The position numbers and the translations under genes are program-made. Shown here piece by piece: positions 18,212 through 25,454 of a stretch of 64,000 bases of DNA (its first letter is position 1; the number at the start of each line of letters is the position of its first letter). The notes under the pieces were generated by a model, which saw only the letters and a program-made list of their open reading frames with translations, did not search any database and was not told the origin of the DNA. The stretch comes from Planctomycetota bacterium (GTDB lineage Bacteria; Planctomycetota; PLA2; JAEUHO01): NCBI GenBank assembly GCA_029259775.1, contig JAJDEN010000008.1, positions 310,001 through 374,000 on the forward strand, in the 5' to 3' direction.

Positions 18212-19309
18212 ATGCGATGCACATACGCCATGCAGGCGGCCCTCCTGGCGACGCTGACGATTGGGTTGATCGGTTGCGGAACGGGGAGCACGGTGTTCTC
18301 GGAGGTCGTGCCGGCTGCGCTGATTCCCGCCGATGTCGATTGCTGGGCCACCTCGTGTGGGCAGACCAAGTTCAGTTTCTGTGATCAGCCGATCCCCGCG
18401 AACTTCTTCGATCCGGGTTCGCAACCCTTCGACGGCGTGATCCAGCTCGAGGGGGCCAGCGGCGAGGCGGACACGAAGGTGGAGCGCCTGCAAGACATGC
18501 TCCTCCCGGACCCGGGGTCGACGGCCACGACGCCGATCGAGCTCGTGGAACTCAACCTGGTGAGTTGCGCGCCCATCAACGTCATGACCATCGCCGGGAT
18601 GTCCCAGTGGGACGTGCACGTCGATCTCTCACCCACGCCCTCGACGGCACCTGGGCAACTGACGGTCGACAAGAACCACATGAACGCCGGAACGTACGGG
18701 GGGACCCTCGCGGTGATGCCGAGGTTCACGTTCACGGACGTCAATACCTCCCAGGTGCGCGTCTTCGACACCGGTGCGGAGGTGGGCACGCCCATCCCGT
18801 TGCGGGTACTGGGTGACGCGCCGTGGGTGCACGAACCCACGCCGGAGATCGGCGCAACACTCGCCCCCGGCTGCGGCACCAACTTCGCTCCGGGCGTCGA
18901 GCTGAACCCCGCGACAGGGTTGCAGTGCTGCCGGGAAATCCAGCTTCAAGGCGGCGGCTTCACGCTCGTCCTTGTTCCGGGTCTGAACTGCATCGGATGC
19001 GACTCGGGCGCTTGCTGCTTCGGCGACGGCTCATGCGAGATCGTCAGCGGAGGCGCAGGCATGACCGCCGCCGAGGTGTGCGCCTCCATGGGCGGTCAGT
19101 ACAAGGGCGACGGCTCCGACTGCGACACCGACACGGACATGGACGGGATCCCTGACCACAAGGAGAACAACGATCCCTGTGGACAGGTCGATCCCTGCAA
19201 CTTCGGTACGAGCGCCAGCAACCCAGACAGCGATGGGGATGGCATTCCCGACGGCACCGAAGTCCTGAACGGCTCCGATCCACTCGACCCGGCCGATCCC
19301 AATCGCTAG
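18212..19309 (+). CDS. Lipoprotein with C-terminal thrombospondin type 3-like calcium repeats
   Basis: This 365-residue protein starts at ATG 18212; the signal peptide ends in a lipobox (LTIGLIGC). The central part is beta-rich without a recognised domain. Near the C-terminus a cysteine-rich motif (CDSGACCFGDGSCEI, then CASMGGQYKGDGSDC) of a kind found in secreted planctomycete proteins precedes aspartate-rich repeats (DTDTDMDGIPDHKEN and NPDSDGDGIPDGTE) that match thrombospondin type 3 calcium-binding loops. It is probably an outer-surface protein. Function unknown. Confidence 0.8.
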   Translation: MRCTYAMQAALLATLTIGLIGCGTGSTVFSEVVPAALIPADVDCWATSCGQTKFSFCDQPIPANFFDPGSQPFDGVIQLEGASGEADTKVERLQDMLLPDPGSTATTPIELVELNLVSCAPINVMTIAGMSQWDVHVDLSPTPSTAPGQLTVDKNHMNAGTYGGTLAVMPRFTFTDVNTSQVRVFDTGAEVGTPIPLRVLGDAPWVHEPTPEIGATLAPGCGTNFAPGVELNPATGLQCCREIQLQGGGFTLVLVPGLNCIGCDSGACCFGDGSCEIVSGGAGMTAAEVCASMGGQYKGDGSDCDTDTDMDGIPDHKENNDPCGQVDPCNFGTSASNPDSDGDGIPDGTEVLNGSDPLDPADPNR

Positions 19310-19337
19310 AGCTTCGGCTCGTCCGGAGCTTCGGTAC

Positions 19338-19928
19338 CTACTTGCTGCGAGCCGCGCGGACCCGCTGCGGGAGTTCCACGAGGTAGGTGCGGCTCGGGGG
19401 CCCTTGGATGGTGGCGAAACCGCGCCACAGCGCGCCTGCGTCGCCGGAGATGTGACCGGACACCTTGAACGTGAAGGCCCCCTCGGCCTGGAGCAACCGC
19501 GCGCCTTCGATGGAGACACCCATGCTGGGCTCGCTGTTGAGTCCTTCCACATTGCCCGCTTCGCTCGCCGTGTCGTCATCGATGAGTGGCGTCGCCTGGG
19601 CTTTTCGTCCGAACAACTTGCCCAGGTTCATTTCGCCCACGGTCCAGACACGCGCGTTGGCCGTGTCGATCGACGGCGTCGCGTCCAACGCGGTCAAGTC
19701 GGCATCGGGACCGGGGCGCACGGCAACGGCTTTCACGCGGAACAGCGACGAGTCCATTTCGTAGTCCACCTTGACGAGAAGGAAGCTGCGATCCGAGGTG
19801 AACTCGATGACCTCCGGCTTCTCGGTCGGGGGGGCAGGTTGCGCACCGTCCTCGATGGGGGGGCACGGCTGGGCGCAGCAGCATCCGATGAGGAACAGGA
19901 GCGGAACCAGGAGGAAGAATGTTTTCAT
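19338..19928 (-). CDS. Lipoprotein of unknown function
   Basis: This 196-residue protein has a classic lipoprotein signal (MKTFFLLVPLLFLIGC; lipobox LIGC, then CCAQPCPP). A proline-rich linker leads to a beta-rich domain that ends with RTYLVELPQRVRAARSK. No family recognised. It is convergent with the calcium-repeat lipoprotein gene, 28 bases away. Confidence 0.75.
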   Translation of the reverse strand: MKTFFLLVPLLFLIGCCCAQPCPPIEDGAQPAPPTEKPEVIEFTSDRSFLLVKVDYEMDSSLFRVKAVAVRPGPDADLTALDATPSIDTANARVWTVGEMNLGKLFGRKAQATPLIDDDTASEAGNVEGLNSEPSMGVSIEGARLLQAEGAFTFKVSGHISGDAGALWRGFATIQGPPSRTYLVELPQRVRAARSK

Positions 19929-20004
19929 GATTCGGAGCCTAGCGGCGTGTCCGTGGGATAGGAAGAGGCCCCTCCCGAAGGCTAGCGGGCAGGAACGGCG
20001 CCGC

Positions 20005-21705
20005 TCACCGCTCCAACGTGAGCGTGCGCCGCGTCGTCTTGCCTTCGTAGACAGGGACGTGCATCAAGAGGCTGCGTCCATGCCAACGGACGGCGACTTC
20101 GTACGAGCCGGCGGGGAGTCGCTCGATCGTCCTCTTGCCTCGGACGTCCGTGAAGTCATCCACGCGCTGGACCCCGTCCTGGTCCGGCACCGGGCGCCAG
20201 GCTGCCTTGTCGCCCTTTCCATAGAGCGTCAGCCGCGCAAACGTGAGGGGCGCCCCGTGCTCGTCCACGACGGTGAACGCGAGAGCTCCACCCTTGGCCT
20301 CGCTCAGGGCGACCTCCGTCCGCTCGTTCCGGCGGACGATCGCCTGTCCTTCGACCGTGAGCCAACCGCGAAACGAGACGGTCCACGCCCCAACCGCCGC
20401 GGCATCGAACGTCGCGCGCCCCGAGGCGTCCGTCATGGCCGACACCTTGTAGCGACCCTCGTGCGTGCGGCCGTTGTTGCCCACCGTCTCCCACGCGGGA
20501 CCCGTGCCCCGGACGCGGACGCCGCGGGCTGGCGTCCCATCCGCGAGCCGGCATGTGACGGTCATCGCGCCGTGCTCGGGCTCCGGTACGTGAATGGTGG
20601 GGCCGGCGTTTCCCATGCCGACGGTGCCGTTGAGAGGCGCGGCCTCGAACGAGTCGAGCAAACGAGCGCCCGACGCGCTGAGGGTGAGTTCGGTGTGCAT
20701 GCGCTCCGTGCGATGGCCAGGCATGGTGCCTTTCCAGTGGCCGCTCACGTTGCCGACGTGTACGTCGATCCCGAACTCGTGGCCGGAGATGTGTGGCGCC
20801 CCATGGATGCGGTAGCGCCCCTCGGACACCTTTTCGAGCCGGAGGGGCGTGGGGTCGGCGAACTTGAACGCCATCTCGGCGCGGGCCGCGCCTACGAGGC
20901 GCTTGCCGTCTTCGCGCTTGACGGTCACCTCCATGGGCATCTCGCGACGCAGCGGATGGTGGAACAACAGGCTCGTGGCCGACCGGGCGATGGCGAGCTG
21001 TGCACCCGATCCGTCGACGGAGACGTAGCCCGCTGGGGGCGTCACGAAGTAGCCCGCGATGAGCGTGTCGCCCGGGCGTGCCGCCAGGCTGCGTCCGACG
21101 AGGATGGTCTTGCCGTTCTCCACGAGGCGACCCGAGCCCCACGGAACATTTGGCATGTCTTGGCCCGTCTCGACATCGAAGCAGACGACGCGAAACGGCA
21201 TCCCGCGCGAGCTCTTGATCGTCGTGATCCACTCCGTGACCTTCGTGGGGCCGCTCCAAGCACGCGAGAATCCGATGTCATTGGGGGGTGGCGTGTCGTT
21301 TGCCACCTGGGCCACACCGACTTGATCCGGGCGCAGCCCGGGAAAGCGCGCCATGCCGGCGCGATCGGTTCGCGCGGTGGCCTTGCTCTCGCCCCACACC
21401 ACGTCTTCGTACAACTCGACCGGCACGCCAGGCAACGGGCCGTCGTGGCGGTCGAAGACGTGCACCTCGAGCACGCGAGCATCGGGATCTGCCGCCGCTT
21501 CCGCCTTGGTCTTCGCTCGCCCCTTGAGCCCCGCAGCGTCGTCCGGCGTGGACGCGGTCAGCAAGTCGGGCAGGGCGTACTCGACGTCCTTGTCGCGCTC
21601 GAGGTCGCTGTCGCCGTCCGTGGGCGACCATCCGACCACCAGGACGAGCGCGACGACCAGCACGAGGACGGTGCCCCCGACCACGATGTGTTTGCTGGAA
21701 CTCAC
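20005..21705 (-). CDS. Membrane-anchored carboxypeptidase-regulatory-like protein (no sigma domain)
   Basis: This 566-residue protein begins at GTG 21705, decided by GAGGAGG eight bases upstream, although the frame is open further upstream. A transmembrane anchor at residues 7-25 (VVGGTVLVLVVALVLVVGW) is followed by about 540 exported residues with repeated beta-sandwich units of the carboxypeptidase-regulatory/Ig type (VHVFDRHDGPLPGVPVELYE; TDASGRATFDAAAVGAWTV; AGSYEVAVRWHGRSLLMHVP). The architecture equals that of the neighbouring sigma fusions without the sigma part. It lies downstream of one fusion on the same strand and might act with it. Function unknown. Confidence 0.75.
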   Translation of the reverse strand: MSSSKHIVVGGTVLVLVVALVLVVGWSPTDGDSDLERDKDVEYALPDLLTASTPDDAAGLKGRAKTKAEAAADPDARVLEVHVFDRHDGPLPGVPVELYEDVVWGESKATARTDRAGMARFPGLRPDQVGVAQVANDTPPPNDIGFSRAWSGPTKVTEWITTIKSSRGMPFRVVCFDVETGQDMPNVPWGSGRLVENGKTILVGRSLAARPGDTLIAGYFVTPPAGYVSVDGSGAQLAIARSATSLLFHHPLRREMPMEVTVKREDGKRLVGAARAEMAFKFADPTPLRLEKVSEGRYRIHGAPHISGHEFGIDVHVGNVSGHWKGTMPGHRTERMHTELTLSASGARLLDSFEAAPLNGTVGMGNAGPTIHVPEPEHGAMTVTCRLADGTPARGVRVRGTGPAWETVGNNGRTHEGRYKVSAMTDASGRATFDAAAVGAWTVSFRGWLTVEGQAIVRRNERTEVALSEAKGGALAFTVVDEHGAPLTFARLTLYGKGDKAAWRPVPDQDGVQRVDDFTDVRGKRTIERLPAGSYEVAVRWHGRSLLMHVPVYEGKTTRRTLTLER

Positions 21706-21858
21706 GGTCCGGGCCTCCTCGACGAGCGCGATGATAGGCGGGGGTCGAGGCTTGCCTGAGGCACTGAGACCGGAGCACGTGTTTCGAGTTGGTGGAGGCG
21801 GCGACCTCGCAACACCGGGTCCCGTATCCTCGGGCTCGGTCTCTGTCGCGCTCCCGTC

Positions 21859-21960
21859 GGGCAGCGTGTCGGGGTCGGGGCCGCGAGAGAACAAGTAGAG
21901 GTTTCCGTCGGTTACGTAGAAGTTGGTCGGATCGACGTCGAAGAACTTGCCCTCGCTCAT
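21859..21960 (-). pseudogene. Possible YHS-like domain remnant
   Basis: From an ATG at 21960 the minus strand reads MSEGKFFDVDPTNFYVTDGN and then LYLFSRGPD. This resembles the core of YHS-type domains (a metal-binding motif with V-DP-x-x-F and DG-x-LYLF). The similarity stops soon after, and the frame runs on as proline-rich, low-information sequence into the next gene. It is best read as the remains of a small gene between the sigma fusion and the sigma-less sibling, or as a chance N-terminal extension of the latter. Low confidence. Confidence 0.3.
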
Positions 21961-21994
21961 CACCGTGGCGCAGCTGAGGACGTCACGAGCCCCG

Positions 21995-24664
21995 CTACTT
22001 CCTGAGATCGAGCACGACGTCGATGATCTCCCCCGCACGGATGCGGATCGTGCGCTCGTGCGTCCCGTGCTTCTGGGTCCGTACTTCGATCCGGAAGTCG
22101 TCCGGCGGCAAGAGCTTGGAGTTCAGGCAGGCCACCGCTGGATTGAAGACGCTCGTGATGCGCCGCCCCTTCCCTTCGCCGTAGACCCACATGCCGCCGT
22201 ACTGGAAGGGCTCGTCGCTTGCGTCGCGTTCGAAAATGCGGAGTCGGATGCGGTCCTTCTTCGGCAGCTTGCCGTCCGGGTACTGCAGTTGAAGTCGGAA
22301 GCGACCGCCTTCGCGAAGCCTCACGGTCGCGGCAGCGCGACCCTGGGGCGGGATCTTGACCGCCGACGCCGTCCCCGGGAGCAGGAACGTGCCCAGCCCC
22401 AGGTCGCGCGTCAGGCGGCTGCCGCTGCCGTAGGGCTGAACCCCGATGCGCCTCGGCCCCGCCTCCACCGGAAGCAGGACGCCCTCGGCGTCGGACCACG
22501 ACGTTCCCATGCCCATGCCCAGCGGCGTCGTCAGCTCGACGGAGAAGTCCTTCAACTGCGTGCCGTCCGGCTTGAGCACGCGGAGGTCCAATCGACCGTG
22601 GGGAATCGCGGGGCGGATGACGAGATCCGAACGCACGACCGCGTCGCCTTCCTGGATGCGCACGGTCGCCTCCGCCGGTACGGCACCAACGATCCGCGCG
22701 GAGACGATCCAGCGACTGTTCGCCTGCACGAACGTGGTCGTCGTTCCATCCGGCGCCAGCAGCTTTCCGTAGGACGAGGCGTTCGTCACGGCCCGCGCCG
22801 CCTTGAGCGTGACGCTCCCCGCCTGGACGCGGTCGACGATGTCTAGGTACTTGCCCCGCCACCCGAGGTGGGACAACTCCGCGCCGGGGAGCGGACGACC
22901 CTTCTCATCGACCACGCGGACGACAAGCGCCGGATGGGAGACGCGGATCACCACCTCGTGGTCGCCCATCGAAGCCACGGTGGGGGCGTCGCCCGTGAGC
23001 GAGCCGTGCAGGCGGATCTTGTAGCGTCCGTCCCACAAGCTGTGCAGCCGGAAGCGACCGTTTGCATCCGTGCGCGCCCGCACCTGGTGCTTGCCGGCTT
23101 CCTTCGGCGGCTTCGTTCCATTGGCGGAGGAAGTCGCGCTCGCGTACAGGCTGACACCCGGCAGGCCCGAGCCGTCCCTGGCCAGGACACGGCCGCGGAT
23201 GGAGAAGCCCTCGGACAACACGAGGTCGGGAAACCTCGCTGGCGCGCCGATCTCGACGCGTTGGGCTTCGGAGCGCGCGACACCACGCGCGGAGCGAACG
23301 GCGACGGCATAGGTGCCGGCCGCGTCCGTGCCGAGCGCGTAGCGTCCGTCCTTGTCCGTTCGGGCGTACCAATCCTGGCCATCGCGAGGCACGCGGTAGA
23401 GCGCGACCCACGCCTTGGCGACGGGGTCGCGGGCGGCGTCGAGCACACGCCCCTCAACGGAGACCCCGGGCTCGAGCGTGATGTCTCCCTTCGGATCGAC
23501 GCGGTCCGTGAAGTCGACGAGGTTGAACTCCACCGGTTCGCTCGGTCGGAAGCCCGGGGCGCGTGCGCGTGCGTTCAGCGTGGCTGAGGCACGTTGCAGG
23601 GCCGACCAGGTCGCGAGGATGTCGAGACCCAGCCCATAGTTGCCTTCGGCATCGGCCTCGGTGGGGGGCAGCGGCGTGATGACGTCGCCGCGCTCGAGCC
23701 ACGCTTCGACGCGCGCGCCGGGCACGGCGTTCTCTCCCGGGTCGAGGACGCGACCGGAGAGGTGCCACGCCTTGGACGCGGGTTCCGGAGCTCCGTCTCG
23801 TGCTCGGCCAGACTTCGTTGCCAGTGCGCCGTTCTCGACGGCGTCGCGGACGTGAAGCTCCGGCCCCTGCTCCTTCGTGGCGGTGAGCGAAGCGGGATCC
23901 TTGCCATCGCGTGGATCGTCCGAAGTCCAGCCACGCTGCAGCAGCACGCCGCCACCGACGGCGAGCCCCAGGACAATCACAGCAGCCATCAACTTGCCTT
24001 TGGTCACGACGACACCTCCCAGGGTCCACAGGGCCGCCGTCGATACGGCGGTGGTCGTGACAGCAGTCGCCGACGCGTGGCTCACCACGGCCTCACGGAT
24101 CGCATCGAGCCCGCGGAGACCTGCGAGCGGCGGTAGCAGCCCGAGCGCCAAGCCGGCGGGCAGGCGCTCGCGCAGCTTCTCGAGCCCGCGATGCAGCCGC
24201 GTCCTGACGGTTGCGGGCGGCATGTCGAGCAAGTGGGCGATCGCGGCGGGCTCCATCCCGAAGCCGAGCTTCAGCAGGACGATCTGCCGGTAGCGCGCCG
24301 GCAGGGCGTCGATGCCTTGCGCGACGTTCGCTTGCAACTCGCCCACGCCCTGCGGTTCGCCACGCGTCGGCAACCGCGTCGGGTCAGGTCGCCTCCCGTC
24401 CGAACGGCGACGGCGGCGAGCCTGGTTGCCCAGGATGCCGACGAGCCAAGGGACGAGGGGACGACTGCGGTCGAAGCGCTTCGCGTTCTCCATCGCGGCG
24501 AGGAAGGTCTCCTGGAGCAGGTCTTCGGCCGTGGCGGGATCGCGAACGAGATGCATGGCGATGCGAAGCAACTCCGTCGCCGTGCGGTCGAAGATCTTCG
24601 CCAGGGCGGAGACATCACCACGCGTGCGGTAGCGTTCGAAGAGGGACTCGAGACTGCGTGTCAC
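21995..24664 (-). CDS. ECF sigma factor fused to a membrane anchor and carboxypeptidase-regulatory-like repeats
   Basis: This is an 889-residue protein. GTG 24664 follows AAGGAGG. Region 2 lies at about 25-85 (PATAEDLLQETFLAAM) and region 4 at 112-168 (LPARYRQIVLLKLGFGMEPA, then PPATVRTRLHRGLEKLRERL). A transmembrane helix lies at about 224-243 (LMAAVIVLGLAVGGGVLL). The exported part of about 640 residues carries at least four carboxypeptidase-regulatory-like units with the hallmark pattern G-x-V-x-D (LSGRVLDPGENAVPGARVEA; VEGRVLDAARDPVAKAWVAL; IRGRVLARDGSGLPGVSLYA) and TDKDGRYAL-type turns. It is the second of three such fusions. Membrane tethering and signal-dependent release are inferred. 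Confidence 0.87.
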   Translation of the reverse strand: MTRSLESLFERYRTRGDVSALAKIFDRTATELLRIAMHLVRDPATAEDLLQETFLAAMENAKRFDRSRPLVPWLVGILGNQARRRRRSDGRRPDPTRLPTRGEPQGVGELQANVAQGIDALPARYRQIVLLKLGFGMEPAAIAHLLDMPPATVRTRLHRGLEKLRERLPAGLALGLLPPLAGLRGLDAIREAVVSHASATAVTTTAVSTAALWTLGGVVVTKGKLMAAVIVLGLAVGGGVLLQRGWTSDDPRDGKDPASLTATKEQGPELHVRDAVENGALATKSGRARDGAPEPASKAWHLSGRVLDPGENAVPGARVEAWLERGDVITPLPPTEADAEGNYGLGLDILATWSALQRASATLNARARAPGFRPSEPVEFNLVDFTDRVDPKGDITLEPGVSVEGRVLDAARDPVAKAWVALYRVPRDGQDWYARTDKDGRYALGTDAAGTYAVAVRSARGVARSEAQRVEIGAPARFPDLVLSEGFSIRGRVLARDGSGLPGVSLYASATSSANGTKPPKEAGKHQVRARTDANGRFRLHSLWDGRYKIRLHGSLTGDAPTVASMGDHEVVIRVSHPALVVRVVDEKGRPLPGAELSHLGWRGKYLDIVDRVQAGSVTLKAARAVTNASSYGKLLAPDGTTTTFVQANSRWIVSARIVGAVPAEATVRIQEGDAVVRSDLVIRPAIPHGRLDLRVLKPDGTQLKDFSVELTTPLGMGMGTSWSDAEGVLLPVEAGPRRIGVQPYGSGSRLTRDLGLGTFLLPGTASAVKIPPQGRAAATVRLREGGRFRLQLQYPDGKLPKKDRIRLRIFERDASDEPFQYGGMWVYGEGKGRRITSVFNPAVACLNSKLLPPDDFRIEVRTQKHGTHERTIRIRAGEIIDVVLDLRK

Positions 24665-24720
24665 ATCCCTCCTTCACTCGTGGGCCGGTTGCGTTTCAGA
24701 AAATCCAGATACGTGAGTCC

Positions 24721-25383
24721 TCAGTCCGCCAGGAACTGGGCGCGCACATGTTCGTACGCAGGGGGCAGCCCGATACGTGCGTGAAATTCGTCGCTGAAGG
24801 CGAGGACCGCAGCCATGGCCCAGCGGCAGGCGTCCGCGGAGATGCACTTGTCGGGGAAGAAGGCGTTGCCCGCGCTCGTGAACGGGTTCAGGGTGAAGCG
24901 TCCGGTGAGCGGGGCGTCGAGGTCTCCGGCGGCTCCCGACACGTTCCAGCGGGGCGTGAAGTGGACGAGCCGATTGCGCATTTTCTTCAGCGTCCTGATC
25001 TCGTGCCACAGCGTGCCGCCCCGGTCGAACGCGGGCGCATCGAGCAGGGAGAGCAAGGCGCTGGCCTTCTCCAGCGTGGGCAGGCGGTCCACGTGGGGAC
25101 CGAACCGCTCGATGCGTGCGATGGCGTCGTCACCGAGCGGAGCCAGGCGCTGCTTGTAGTCCACCGAATCAGCCCAGATCTCGTTGACCATGGCTTCCAA
25201 GGAGCCGACGCTTGTCAGCCACGACCCGATGACGGCGGCCGCGTGCCGGGCGCTGCGCGCCTCATCGGCAGGCGTCAACCCCGAGAGCGGCGCACGGCCG
25301 TCTTCGAGCTCGAGTGCCACGCGCCGCAGCTCGGCGGCCGAGAGCAGATGCTTGATGGAGTAGTGGGTGCGGGTCTGGATCAC
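24721..25383 (-). CDS. HEPN-like hypothetical protein
   Basis: This 220-residue helical protein contains LWHEIRTLKKMRNRLVHFTP, in which R136-N-R-L-V-H141 matches the R-x4-H motif of HEPN domains. HEPN proteins are often RNases in toxin-antitoxin, abortive infection or tRNA-ending systems, but many relatives are inactive. No cognate nucleotidyltransferase (MNT) gene is adjacent. It lies between two sigma-fusion genes on the same strand, 57 bases upstream of one of them. The HEPN assignment rests on this single motif and the helical context, so it is provisional. Confidence 0.6.
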   Translation of the reverse strand: MIQTRTHYSIKHLLSAAELRRVALELEDGRAPLSGLTPADEARSARHAAAVIGSWLTSVGSLEAMVNEIWADSVDYKQRLAPLGDDAIARIERFGPHVDRLPTLEKASALLSLLDAPAFDRGGTLWHEIRTLKKMRNRLVHFTPRWNVSGAAGDLDAPLTGRFTLNPFTSAGNAFFPDKCISADACRWAMAAVLAFSDEFHARIGLPPAYEHVRAQFLAD

Positions 25384-25454
25384 GGCGCGGCCTCACGTTG
25401 CTGGTAGGGCTTGCAACACCGCGAGCATACGCGCAGGGCGCGGACGACCGATCG

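Noticed and set aside
19771-21759. Long plus-strand open frame (662 codons)
   Set aside because: It is antisense to the anchored carboxypeptidase-regulatory-like protein, with composition typical of a shadow frame and no ribosome binding site.
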